Below are positions 1 through 10,770 of a DNA stretch of 64,000 nt, in pieces. The translations under genes and the position numbers were made by a program. Within the stretch, counting starts at the first letter, position 1; each line of letters opens with the position of its first letter. The DNA comes from Sclerotinia nivalis (lineage: Eukaryota > Ascomycota > Leotiomycetes > Helotiales > Sclerotiniaceae): positions 1,674,001 to 1,738,000 of the forward strand of contig JAPEIS010000011.1 of NCBI GenBank assembly GCA_029531795.1. The letters are read 5' to 3'. Below the pieces are notes generated by a model that saw only the letters and a list, made by a program, of their open reading frames with translations, was not told the DNA's origin and ran no database searches.

Positions 1-490
1 AAATTCGAATCACAACGGATTTATTAGATAAACTCTAAATGGAAGTAGTGTAAATTATAATCTACTTATATAATATAAATCCTTTGAAAATCAAATTTTT
101 GAAATCTTTTAATGAGATATTCAATATATAATTCATTAACTATTTTCGCAAAAATAATCCTTTGTTTACAAAGAAAATATCTGACGATCTTTGTTTTAAT
201 TGGAATAGAATCTATAGATATAAATACTAAGCTTACTTTTTAAATAAGAATAGAAAAACTAGAATTAATAGAAAATGATATAAGATTAATCTTCGAATAT
301 ATATTGGATATTTGATAAGCTATATCCCAGGTATATTAATCTATTATATATAGATATCCAAGTTCGATAAAGTTGTTATTATTCGAAATGTTATATTTAA
401 TAAAAATTTCATTTATTATATAAATTCTATTAATCAAATAATCGATATTTATAATACAAAAAAGCTTAAATAACTCATTAAAATCTTCGA
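1..490 (+). pseudogene. Copia integrase, C-terminal part (C1)
   Basis: Remnant of copia integrase, which inserts element cDNA into host DNA. At the left edge one frame reads ITTDLLDKL followed by a stop and MEVV. This matches the copia integrase stretch after the catalytic Glu, where the family has 'ADLPDKLW': the Trp codon has become a stop. Then IIIYLYNINP follows, equivalent to the conserved YLxNRxP segment. The same segment is found at 6097-6180 in C2. The catalytic residues lie left of the window. Several internal stops; not translatable. Confidence 0.75.
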
Positions 491-1035
491 TATATAGAAT
501 TATATAGAAATAGATAAAACGATTATTTAATACAAAAATAATTATAATAATTTTATTTATTTATTTATAGATACTGATCGAAAAGCTTTTGATTTATCTA
601 CTATACGTATTTCAAATCTACTATTTACAAACGAACTGATTTCGAGAATGAATACAGATCTGGAGGGTGAAGATAAAAATACAAAAATCGATCTAGAATT
701 ATTCAATTCATTTAACAATTCAAATAATAACGATTAGATATATAATGAAGATATACAAATATCGATCGATCCTTTTATTAAAAAAACCGAAAATACCGAT
801 TCTGTTATTGAAGAGCAATTACATTTCGAAGATAAAGATATTGGTATTGTTCAAAAGGATACTTGTAACGATAATTTGAATCCCGATTTTGTAGAATATA
901 TTGATATAAGAAATATAGAGTTTGAATTTACTAATTATATTATCGAAGTTCTTTGTAATAAATACAAAAATAATCTAAAGCTTTTTTTAATTGATCAATT
1001 ACAATATTCTAAAAGAAAATCTATATATTGAAATA
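490..1035 (+). pseudogene. Copia pol linker between integrase and RT (C1)
   Basis: Corresponds to the open 6601-7122 segment of C2, the acidic spacer that links integrase to reverse transcriptase in copia polyproteins. Shared pieces such as EDKDI, PDFV and SKRKSIY can be read, broken by stops (for example at 737-739). No catalytic function is expected. Comparing C1, C2 and the minus-strand copy in C5 (35942-36193) shows that differences are mostly transitions. Confidence 0.65.
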
Positions 1036-1839
1036 ATTCATTAAAATAATTTATAAAGGAAATCCAATCATTGAAAAGACTATTATATTCTATATTATCA
1101 TTCGATAAACTTATAAAGGACTCGTGAATTTATAATTTTAAAAAAGAATGAAAAAGAATTCGTTTAATAAGGATTGAAATATTCAGGGTTTAGATCAATC
1201 CATTTGAGTTTCAATTATTCGATTATTAATTGGAATTATCTCTTTTCCAAAACCATATCCCAAAACAATTAGTATATACCCGAAGACAATTATATATACA
1301 ATAACACTATTAGGGAAATAACTTCAATACTAAATCTTATATTGGAATCATCATTGTACAAAAGACAGACTTATCGGGATTAAACTACTTTAACGATTTC
1401 TATTCTATCTTTTGGCACAATCAATCTGAAATGGATAATATAAAAGAATATTTACAATTTGTAACAGTTTATAATATAATCATTATTAAAACTGAAACAA
1501 AACCATTATTACTGTTCATCTGATTTATAATCAATAGATCATAAACAATACCTCTCCTTCGAATTCATACTTCTACAATTCCGAAACTACCTTGTTTTTA
1601 TTATCAACTAGAAGAACATCAAATAGGATATTAGTTCAAGCAAAATTGCGATCTTGAGATTAATAACTTTAAAACTAGGAATACCTAATATGAAATCGAT
1701 TCCGGATCAGAATCTATAAAACCGATCCTTTTTCAATAAATGTTTATATACAAATGCGATAATTAAGGTTTAATCATTCGTTGTTGTTTTCGATTAATAA
1801 TACAAAAATATTTTCAAATTAAGAGTATTATTGAAATTA

Positions 1840-2500
1840 CTTATACTGCTACACTAACCGATCGATTATTCCGAATCGTAATGGCAATTATAATCAAATA
1901 TAATCTCGAAATAAAGCAATACAATATATATCACGATAAAAGTGACGCCACCAATTACCGAGTGGTTAATTGGGTTTATATAGTAATCATTCCTCGTGAC
2001 AATATAATTAATATCTTCGTTAATATTCTATATGATTCTTCTAATACTTTAATTATATATTATCTTCTAGATAACTATAAAATCCCCAACAAAAACATTA
2101 TTACCGATCGAGTTTTATATAATCTCTATAATTCCCTAGTAATATAATTCAGGGATTTCATTCGGATATTCGAAAAACTAGGATTGGTATAATATAAGGA
2201 GAAGCTGTATTTATATATAAATCTAAAGTATATTATTATAATTTTATTCTTTATAGATAATATTCAGATTATATATTACAAAAAAAAAGAATTAATTATC
2301 ATCAAAATCATTGAAGGAATTAAAAAGCTGTATATAAACTATATGACTTTGGAGATACAAAATGGTTTCTAGGAATATATATCCTTCGTAATCGATCTAG
2401 GAAAAAGTTATAATTAGTTTATAATATATATATTAAAAAGTTTGCTAAGAAATTTAAAACAATAAATGGAACAATATACACATCGCTATCTATAATAATA
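1840..2500 (+). pseudogene. Copia reverse transcriptase (RVT_2), degraded (C1)
   Basis: Reverse transcriptase of a Ty1/copia polyprotein. An open stretch at 1881-2147 starts inside the domain and reads KYNLEIKQYN, then RVLYNLYNSLVI, equivalent to the family's LxKALYGLxQSP block. Next come FRDFIRIFEKLGLV and, at 2250-2261, FIDN where active copia enzymes have YVDD: the second catalytic Asp is now Asn (GAT to AAT). The C-terminal WFLGI block is at about 2365-2380 with a broken Trp codon. Part of the 'fingers' appears altered near 1950. Not functional. Confidence 0.85.
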
Positions 2501-2542
2501 TTTCGGAAAAACTTAGATCAAATTCCTATATATATAATTAAA

Positions 2543-3088
2543 TTGTATCAAAAGAAAATAGAATCAATCTTATACACTGCGATTACAATAAAAACAGATA
2601 TCTTATTCGCTATCTCACAATTGAATTATTACTTGACCAATCCATTGATCGAATATATGAAAACCATTGACTATTGTCTTGAATATCTCTGGAATACAAG
2701 ATTTCTTACAATACAATACAATGGTAATCAGATACTACAACTTTTCATCTTCTTAAATATTTCTTTCATGAATAATTCTGATATATATCGATCATTTCAA
2801 AAATATATTATATCCCTTTTCAATAGTTTAGTTATATAGAAAGTATTTAAATAGGATACTATAATTATATTAATCATTGAAGCAGAACTACTCAGTATTA
2901 AGTATATATTAAAAGAAACTATAGTAACTTTATACTTCCTAAAGGAAATCGATCTTGTAATGAAAAAACCAATATCAATATTCTATAATAACCAATAAAT
3001 AATTAAACTAATAGTTAATGAAAACAAATGAATCATTACAAAGTTTAAATATATCAATATACAAAATATATAATTGTAATAGGAATAT
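2543..3088 (+). pseudogene. Copia RNase H domain, 5' part (C1)
   Basis: RNase H of copia pol. The open segment 2543-2839 reads YQKKIESILYTAITIKTDILFAISQLNYYL, the well-known block 'YxxxVGSLLYxxxxTRPDIxFAVxxLSRF' before and into the RNase H fold. After the stop at 2837-2839 the frame continues with AELLSIKYILKETI, the family's TEAEYxA helix, then FYNNQ where active enzymes have a catalytic Asp (DNQ). C2 then interrupts the domain at 3089; the last codons lie at 10771-10910. Confidence 0.85.
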
Positions 3089-3489
3089 TGTTACGAGTAA
3101 TCATATATTATCTAAATCACATATAAATGATCTATGATCAATATATTATCGTATGATTATTATACTCTTTTCTACATCATTTATATTATACAATCATCGT
3201 ATATTTTCTTATATTATTCGTATTCAAGCTATTCTAAATCCTTAGTTATCTTTACGATTAATCAAGATAATCCTGATATGATATCATTAGAAATCATATT
3301 TCAATAATGCATCTCATCAATTAGATAATAAAGATCTAATCTATATATACAACCCTCGATGGATAAGATCGAAAACAAATCATTTTCAAGAAGTTTTTAT
3401 TCAATTAGATATTTAACTTTATTATTTCAATAAAATCATCTTCTTCTTGATCCCTTCAATATACTTTGTAATCATACTATCTCGTAATA
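3089..3489 (+). repeat. 5' LTR of C2 (copia, subtype A)
   Basis: 401 bp. Begins TGTTACGAGTAATC and ends CTATCTCGTAATA. The less mutated ends in other copies (TGTCACGGGTAAT at 46850, reverse strand; CTCGTGATA elsewhere) show that the ancestral ends were TGTCACG...CGTGACA. Matches 10365-10765 throughout. Confidence 0.95.
3341..3350 (+). promoter_or_regulatory. Putative TATA box in copia LTR
   Basis: CTATATATAC followed by AACCCTCGAT is kept in C1, C2, C4, the solo LTR (37892) and, in a variant, the subtype B LTR of C3. Conservation despite heavy RIP, and a place past the middle of the LTR, fit a core promoter. This is inference; no transcript evidence. Confidence 0.4.
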
Positions 3490-3505
3490 ATTATAAACCC
3501 GATAA
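3490..3505 (+). promoter_or_regulatory. Candidate primer binding site of C2
   Basis: ATTATAAACCCGATAA directly follows the 5' LTR. The same place in C4 (minus, ending 15278) has ATTATAAACCCGGTAG and in C5 ATTATAAATCTAATAA. Position and conservation suggest the site where a tRNA primes minus-strand synthesis; the tRNA is not identified. Confidence 0.4.
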
Positions 3506-3999
3506 CTTTTAATCTGTTCAAACTTCTATTCAATAATTACTTAATTTACAAAAGATTACCTTTCTTTATTTCAATTCTATTTTTTTTATAAATTCAAATA
3601 TTCGAATTTTCTCAATTATCTTTTTTCTAATATAATAAAAGATCAAAATAATTTTCTTATTTTCATTATTTATATTCAATAATCAAAATAATATCTTCAT
3701 TTGAAGAATAAATACTTGATTTAAAGAATCTAAAAATAAATCAATTCAGATATTGATCTATTCGTTTCTATTTCAAATATTATCATTTCAAATTCAAATC
3801 TAACAAATAAACCAATTCGAGTTTAGATTGATTGATTAATAATCAAATCTTTTGTTTTCTCTTTCATTATCAATCTTCAAACAAAATACGATCGAATTAA
3901 TCAAACTCGATATCAAAAAGAATTCTCGGAATACTTTATAATAATTCAAACAAGAGAAAATCCAAATAAAAATACTAAAATAAACGATTCCGATAATTA

Positions 4000-4900
4000 T
4001 ATATCAGAATCTATTCCATTTGAACTTATTACTCCACTCTCAACTATTTTCCAAAATATATCTATAGAATTCAATATTCTTCAAATGGAGTATCGATACT
4101 AACAACAAGAATATATATAGAATCACAAAGCTTTTCGAAATATCTACAAATAGATTGAATTATCTATTAATTAAGTATATCTTATAAAGCTATTTATTCT
4201 CAATAAAAATACAATGATTCTCTCTTTCAAAACAATTATTTTTTCATTCAAACAAAAGCTTATATCAACAATAATTTCTATTAAATTAGCTATTCTTTAC
4301 AAATATCAGTTTATTCTAATACAAATATTGCTCAACAAAACCGACTCTATCAAATAACACAGAGATTGGATAATCGTCTTCACCAAAACTCAAATATATA
4401 AAATCACAAAAATACAGAATGAAATCACCACCAATACTTTTCTACAAACAATTGATACCAGGATATTCCCAATCTAGACAAATACTATAATAATATAAAT
4501 CGAAATAAACAATCAATTCGAAATACCAAAACTTTTATTCAAATAATTCGGAGATATCTTTGGAGAATTAATCTTTCAGGATTCGATCATTTTTAAAATT
4601 AAAAGAAATATATATTCTATTCTTAACTTTTCTCAAGATAATAAAAAGTTTTAAAAAAAAAAAAAAAAAATCCAACTCTAAAAGCAATCAGAATATCAAT
4701 AAAACCTGGAATTGTTTTTGCAAAACGAAAACCGAATAAAAGAATAATTTTGAATATCAACACCTTACAAACAATTATCGAATTATAAAACTAATATTTA
4801 TTAACAAAACAAATCCAATATCTAAACGATCCTATATCAACTCCAATCTCAAAACAATTAAAAATCGAGTAAACTTATAATCTTGAAAGTATATACATTC
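4000..4900 (+). pseudogene. Copia gag, degraded (C2)
   Basis: Region between the 5' LTR and protease. One frame, read through stops, gives QMEYRYQQQEYI, then a Lys- and Gln-rich helix and FKTII and IKLAI blocks, ending in KKKKK (a poly-A run at 4653-4670) and a PYKQLSNYKTNIY segment that may be a decayed CCHC zinc knuckle. Composition and place fit the copia capsid protein, which packages element RNA; no single motif proves it. The antisense equivalents are 14100-15270 (C4) and 38300-39658 (C5). The stretch 3506-4000 is A+T-rich and shows only weak coding similarity. Confidence 0.55.
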
Positions 4901-4922
4901 TAAATAGATTAAAAAAGAATAA

Positions 4923-5540
4923 ATGAAATCCAATATAAATTTTCCTGAATATATATTCAATACTGTTGTTCTTGATATTCGAATCGATCGAATAAAGATT
5001 TACTCTATTACTATAAAGGTTCATTACCTTTCCAATAATACTCTACTAAATAATTGTAGTGCTATATATATTATAAACAATATCTTTTTTTTTGATAACA
5101 ATCGATATATATTATTTAATTTAAATGATCTTATAAAAACAAGTATTACATCTTTTCAAATTCTAGATTGTAATATTTGTCCACTCAAAGATATTATTAT
5201 AAAAAAAGATCATTTTATCAATGATCTTGTTCTAAACAATATAATATTTACCTTTGGTTTCTATATCAATATCGTTTCAAAGATTCAATTATTGAAAGCT
5301 GATATATAATATTCTGGATATAATTATATTCTCTATAAAAGGGATCTATCAAATAGTATTGTAATTGCTCAATACATTTGTATTGAAAATTTTGTATTTC
5401 TAAAATACAAATCATTTTCTATCTATTCGAATACTCTTTTATCAATTCCTATAAGCAATCCTTCTTTGATATATTCAATTATGAATTATAAAATTAATAA
5501 AGCATTTTATCGATTTTATAATCTATTTCTTCTAAAGGAA
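4923..5540 (+). pseudogene. Copia protease and pre-integrase segment (C2)
   Basis: The open segment 4923-5309 reads MKSNINFPEYIFNTVVLDIRID..., then LLNNCSAIYIINN where copia proteases have 'LLDSGxxxHI': the catalytic Asp of the D-S/T-G triad is Asn in this copy. It continues ILDCNICPLKDI and GFYINIVSKIQLLKADI, matching the family's 'VxxVPGFxxNLVSxxxLxxxG' end of the protease. After a stop (TGG to TGA or similar) the pre-integrase zinc-finger segment follows. Homologues on the minus strand are 13280-13870 (C4, the longest open version, 196 aa) and 37483-37869 (C5). Confidence 0.75.
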
Positions 5541-6590
5541 GATACAAATGAATTATGATATAAATATTCAGAATACCTAAAAAAAAGAAGCATTCGAATA
5601 TTTAATATTTGCAGCAAGAAATATCAAAATAAAAGATATTATTTATACCGAATGTATAAATTATACTTATATATATATAAAACAAATCATCTTTTATATA
5701 TCGAATGATTACTAGTTATTTCAATCATTTTACAAAATCCAATAGGATCTTTTTGATTTCGAAAAAGGATATACAAATGTATTATAGCTTTTTGTAATCA
5801 AAGAAATATACAATGGTAAGATTTTCTTGTATCTTCTTTACAAAAAGATCTATAATGAAATATTTTCTATTCTACAAAGTTTCTTTGTTTAGATTCATTA
5901 TAAATACAGTTTAATAATTGTAGAAATCAAACAGGATAACAATACATCTATCATTGAAATCATAAGAAACATATTATTCGAAAAATAGATTGAACAAAAA
6001 AGTATTAAACTTAAGTTATCCCTCTTTTATATACACGAACTCAATAAAGAATCAGAATATACAGATCAGGAAATAATCACGAAACAAATCAAAATGCAGA
6101 TCACAACAGATTTACCGGACAAACTTTAGATAAAAACAATACAGATTGCAATCTATCTATACAATATAAATCCTTTGAAAGCCAAATCCTTCAAATCTCT
6201 TAATGAAATATTCGATACATAATTCTATAATTATCTTCGCAAAAACAATCCTTTGCTTATAAAAAAAATATCTAACGATCTCTATTTCAATTAGAATAGA
6301 ATCTACAAATACAAATACCAAATCTATCCTTTGAATAAGAATAGAGAAACTGAAATTAATAGAAAATGATATAAAACTAATCTTCGAATATATATAGAAT
6401 ATTTGATAGACTATATTTCAAGTATATTAATATATTGTATATAAATACCCAAATTCAATAAAGTTATTGTTACTCGAAATATAATGTTTAACGAAAATTT
6501 CATTTACTATATGGATTCTATTAATCAAATAATCGATATTCACAATATAGAAAAGCTCAAGCAATTTACTAAAACCTTCGATATATAGAA
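5540..6590 (+). pseudogene. Copia integrase (C2)
   Basis: Integrase domain of copia pol. The strongest stretch is 5921-6130: IIEIIRNILFEK, a stop, IEQKSIKLKLS, YIHELNKESEYTDQEII and MQITTDLPDKL. It matches the integrase core end, where the family reads 'GIxxxxSPPYxHExNGxxER' with the catalytic Glu before the Arg. In this copy the NG pair has become NK and the Pro pair is lost. Many stops upstream. The same region in C1 opens the window. Confidence 0.75.
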
Positions 6591-6600
6591 CTATATAGAA

Positions 6601-7122
6601 ATGAATAGAACAATTATTCAATATAAGGATTATTGTAATGATTTCATTCATTTACTCATAAACATTAATCGAAAAACTCTTGATTTATTTATCAAATGCA
6701 TTTCAGATCTATTACCTATAAACAAACTGGACTTGAGGGTGGATATAGATCTGAAGGATGATAATAGGAATACAAAAGTTGATTTAGGATTATTCAATTC
6801 ATTTAATAAATCAAATAATAATAATGAAATATACAATAAAGATATACAAGTATTGATTAATCCTTCTATTGAAAAGACTACAAATGCCGATTCTGCTATT
6901 GAAAGGCAATTATATTTCGAAGATAAAGATATTAATATTGTTCAAAGGAATACTTGTAACAATAATTCGAACCCTGATTTTGTTGGATATATTGATATAG
7001 GGAATATAGAATTTGAGATTACTGATTATACCATCGAAATTCTTTATAGTGAATACGAAAATGATCCAAAGCTTCCTTCAATCAATCAATTACTACATTC
7101 CAAAAGGAAATCTATATATTAG
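6601..7122 (+). pseudogene. Copia pol linker, open for 173 codons (C2)
   Basis: The longest sense-strand opening in C2. It encodes an acidic, low-complexity spacer (LDLRVDIDLKDDNRNTKVDL near residues 42-62; EDKDINIVQ near 108-116; SKRKSIY at the end) between integrase and reverse transcriptase. The ATG at 6601 is internal to the former polyprotein and not a real start. No catalytic motif is known here. The homologue in C1 (490-1035) is broken and the one in C5 (35942-36193, minus) is shortened. Confidence 0.65.
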
Positions 7123-7779
7123 AATAATCCATTAAAGTATTCTGTAAAGGAAATCCAATCATCGGAAAAATTATTATATTTTATATTATCTCTCGATAAA
7201 CTTATAAAGGATTTGTAGATTTATAATCTTGAAAAAAACCCGAAAAAAGTTTGTCTAATAAGAATTGAAATATTTAGGGTTTAGATCAATCCATTTGAGT
7301 TTCAATTATTCGATTACTAATCGGAATCATTTCTTTTCCAAAACCGTATTTCAAAACAATTAATATATATCCGAAAGCAATTATATATATAATAACGTTA
7401 TTAAAAAAACAATCTTAATATTAAATCTTATATTGAAATTATCATTGTATAAAAGATAGATTTATCAGAATTAAATCATTTTAATAACTTTTATTCTATT
7501 TTTTGATATAATCAATCTGAAATAGATAATATAAAAGAATATTCAAAATTTATAATAATTTATAATATAATCACTACTGAAACTAAAACGAAACCATTAT
7601 TATTATTTATATAGTTTACAATCAATAGATTACAAACAATACCTCTCCCTCGAATTCACATTTCTACAGCTCCGAAACTACCCCGTTTTTATTATCAATT
7701 AGAAGAATATCAAATAAGATATTAATTCAAATAAAATTACAATCTTGAAATTAATAACTTTAAAGCTAAGAATATATAA

Positions 7780-8540
7780 TATAAAATCGATTCCGGATCG
7801 GAATTTATAAAACCGATCCTTCTTCAATAGATGTTTATATATAAATGTAATGATTAAGATTTAATCATTTGTTGCTGTTTTCGTTTAATAGTATAAAGAG
7901 ATTTTCAAGTTAAAAATATTATTGAAATTATTTATATTGTTATATTAACTAAACGATTATTCTGAATTGCAATAACAATTATCGCTAAATACAATCTCGA
8001 AACAAAACAATATAATATAATCAATACCTTTATCAATATTTTATACAATTCTTTTGGTACATCAATTGTATACTATCTTTCTAATAGCTACAAAATCCTT
8101 AACAAAAATATAATCATTGATCGAACACTATATGATCTCTATGATTCTCCAATAATATAGTTCAGGGATTTCACTCGAATATTCGAAAAACTAGAATTGG
8201 TATAATATAAGAAGAAGCTATATTTATATATAAATCTAAAGTATATTATTATGATTTTATTCTTTATAGATAATATTCAGATTATATATTATAAAAAAAA
8301 CAAATTAATTGCTACAAAAATCATTAAAAAAATCAAAGCTATATATAAGCTATATGATATTAAAGATACAAAATGATTTCTAGGAATATATATCCTTTAT
8401 AATCGATTCAAGAAAAAGTTGTAATTAGTTTATAATATATATATTAAGAAGATTATTAAGAAATTTAAAGTAATTAATAGGACAGTATATATATTATTGC
8501 TTATAATAGTATTTCGGAAAAACTCAGATTAGATTTTTAT
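7780..8540 (+). pseudogene. Copia reverse transcriptase (C2)
   Basis: Colinear with 1840-2500. Frames read AKYNLETKQYNIINTFI, DRTLYDLYDSPII (family block ALYGLxQSP), FRDFTRIFEKLELV, then FIDN at 8263-8274 instead of YVDD, then FLGIY with the preceding Trp codon turned into TGA. Against C1 it lacks part of the segment after LETKQYN, near 8020. Not functional. 7123-7780 is the RT N-terminal side, too decayed to delimit. Confidence 0.8.
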
Positions 8541-8547
8541 ATATATA

Positions 8548-9240
8548 ATCAAACTATATCAAAAGAAAGTAAGATCAGTTTTATATATTGCAATTACAAT
8601 AAAAACAAATATCTTATTTGTTGTCTTGCAACTGAACTATTACTTGATTAATTTATTAATCGAATATATAAAAGCTATTGATTATTATCTTAAATATCTT
8701 TAGAATACAAGGTTTCTTGTAATACAATATAATAATAATCAGATATTACAATTTTTTGTTTTCTTAGATATTTCTTTTATAGATGATCTTGATATATATT
8801 GATCATCTTAAAGATATATTATATCCCTTTTCGATAATTTAATTATATGAAAAGTATTTAAATAGGATATTATAATTATTTCAATAATTGAAATTGAATT
8901 ACTCGGTATTGAATATATATCAAAAGAAACTATAGTAATTTTATACTTTCTAAAAGAAATCGATTTTACAATGAAAGAACCAATAACAATATTCTATAAT
9001 AATCAACAAGCGATCAAACTAGTAATTGATGAGAACAAGCAAATCACTACAAAGCTCAAGTATATTAATATATAGAATATATAATTGCAATAGGAATACT
9101 CAAAAGGAAGTTTTTATATAATCTATCTTCCAATTGCCAATATAACGGCCGACGAATTCATCAAGAACTTTATATAATAAAAGTTCGAATATTTCTATTC
9201 TCTTCTAAATCTATAAGATATTAGTAACAGGATCACGGAG
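8548..9240 (+). pseudogene. Copia RNase H and C-terminus of pol (C2)
   Basis: YQKKVRSVLYIAITIKTNILFVVLQLNYYL opens the block; LLGIEYISKETIVILYFLKEIDF and FYNNQQAIKLVIDENKQ give the RNase H helices. The family's catalytic Asp before NQQ is Asn. It ends with EYSKGSFYIIYLPIANITADEFIKNFI, the conserved copia pol tail ('IPTxxQxADxLTK'). Better preserved than C1. It lies inside the site that C2 itself used in C1 (GGAATAC|TCAAAAGG, here intact at 9093-9108). Confidence 0.85.
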
Positions 9241-9244
9241 ATTG

Positions 9245-10364
9245 AATAAGAATAATTATAAATAATCTATTATATTATATTTATACAAACAAAACATTAT
9301 TATAATATTATATAAAATTGATGAAATTTATTTACACATATATATAACATCAACTAATTCGTAATTATTATTATAATATCCTTTTACTCAAAAAACCTAT
9401 AATAGAACAAGAACTATTTAATTCATTACCGATTCTTTTTAATATTTTCGATATTTCTTCTTTTTTCGATCCTCAATATAAAAATAAGACTATTCAAAAC
9501 TGGACAGAAAACCGATTGTATATATTTACGAACGAATTCTATCGAATTAATATACGATCGAAGATTTCCTTTATCTATTTTGATACAATTAGTATTATAT
9601 ATAATATTGATTGAAAGATATAATCCACCTATTAATCGATCATATAAATACACAAACAAATTTCATCAAAATTGTATACAATCGAAATCATCCTTAATTC
9701 ACTTTTACACGATACCCATTAGAGTTTGGATCTTCTCAAATATCACCTTCGTTGTCATTATAATTATCATACTACGAAGATAAAGAATGAAATAATTTAT
9801 ATTCAAATCTTTTTCAATTGTATTTTCCTTTTTTCGAAAATCATTATAATCTTCGAAACCTCATTGTATCGTTTGATTAATTCGATTGTATTAATCACGA
9901 ATCATCTGCAGTATTATACACTTTCGAACAAAACACTACCACAATACCATACAAAATTAATGAAATTTAATTGTATATACACACTACACCAGCTAATTCG
10001 TTAATACTCATCAAAACCAACCATATCAATCAAATCGATCAATACATTACAATTTATATTCATTTCTTTACATCAATTGATCAATACAATTAAAAAGATC
10101 AACTCTATCCAAATAATCAATATTCGGAGTGACCAATATGATCAATAAATCAACTTTATCGATGTAATCGTGAAATAATCAATTTGATCAATTTAGTCAA
10201 TATAATCAATTAATCGATCAAATTGAATTATGCCACCAATTTCAATCGGAATCGCTCGAAATCGATATTCATATATTATCAAAACCTATACTTCATATTT
10301 GATTAATTATTACTCTTTATAATCTTTCCTTATTGTTACAGATCGATTCTCGATCTGAGGGGTG
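9245..10364 (+). other. Unusually long 3' region of copia C2
   Basis: 1.1 kb between the end of pol and the 3' LTR, kept in C1 (10911-12010) and C3 (27389-28028 plus 34507-35006). It contains a diverged direct repeat (about 9291-9368 and 9922-10000, sharing AACAAAACA and ATCAACTAATTCGT-like cores) and a tract rich in ATCAAT (10018-10240). The minus strand has an opening at 9426-9659 that is partly kept in other copies. Most copia elements have only a short 3' untranslated region. Confidence 0.75.
10355..10364 (+). promoter_or_regulatory. Polypurine tract of C2
   Basis: CTGAGGGGTG lies directly before the 3' LTR and is the likely primer site for plus-strand DNA synthesis. C1 has the mutated form CTAGAGAATA at 12001-12010 and C3 CTAAAGAATA at 34997-35006. 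Confidence 0.7.
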
Positions 10365-10765
10365 TATTACAGATAATCATATATTATCTAAATCATATAT
10401 AAATGATCTATAATCAATATATCATCATATAATTATTATACTCTTTCCTATATCATTTATATTGTACAATCATCATATGTTTTCTTACATTATTCGTATT
10501 CAGGTTATTCTAAATCTTTAATTATCCTTACAATTAATCAAGATGATCCTGATATAATATCATTAGAAATCATATTTCAATAATGTATCTCATCAGTTAG
10601 ATAATGAGGATCTAGTCTATATATACAACCCTCGATGAATAGGATCGAAAGCAAATCATTTTCAAGAAGTTCTTATTCAATTAGATATTTAACTTTATCA
10701 CTTCAATAGAACCATCTTCTCCTTGATCCCTTCAATGTACTCTGTGATTATACTATCTCGTTATA
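10365..10765 (+). repeat. 3' LTR of C2 (copia, subtype A)
   Basis: 401 bp, the same length as the 5' LTR. Begins TATTACAGATAATC and ends CTCGTTATA. Followed by the target duplication AATAT (10766-10770). Confidence 0.95.
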
Positions 10766-10770
10766 AATAT

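Larger units (their letters stand above)
1..3088 (+). mobile_element. Copia element C1, left part (integrase to RNase H)
   Basis: Internal part of a Ty1/copia retrotransposon that starts before the window. It enters in the integrase core and runs through the linker, reverse transcriptase and RNase H. It is interrupted at 3088 by the complete copia copy C2 and resumes at 10771. The join is proved by the duplicated AATAT (3084-3088 and 10766-10770) and by uninterrupted homology to C2 across the site. It aligns colinearly to 6097-9100 of C2. Riddled with stops, mostly at former CAA, CGA and TGG codons. Confidence 0.9.
3089..10765 (+). mobile_element. Complete Ty1/copia retrotransposon C2
   Basis: Full-length copy, 7677 bp, with two 401-bp LTRs (3089-3489 and 10365-10765). 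The internal order is gag, protease, integrase, RT, RNase H, the order that defines Ty1/copia. It is flanked by the 5-bp duplication AATAT and sits inside C1. A purine run precedes the 3' LTR. The two LTRs differ by many transitions, as expected when RIP acts after insertion. It is the innermost and therefore youngest copia copy in the nest. All frames are broken. Confidence 0.95.
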
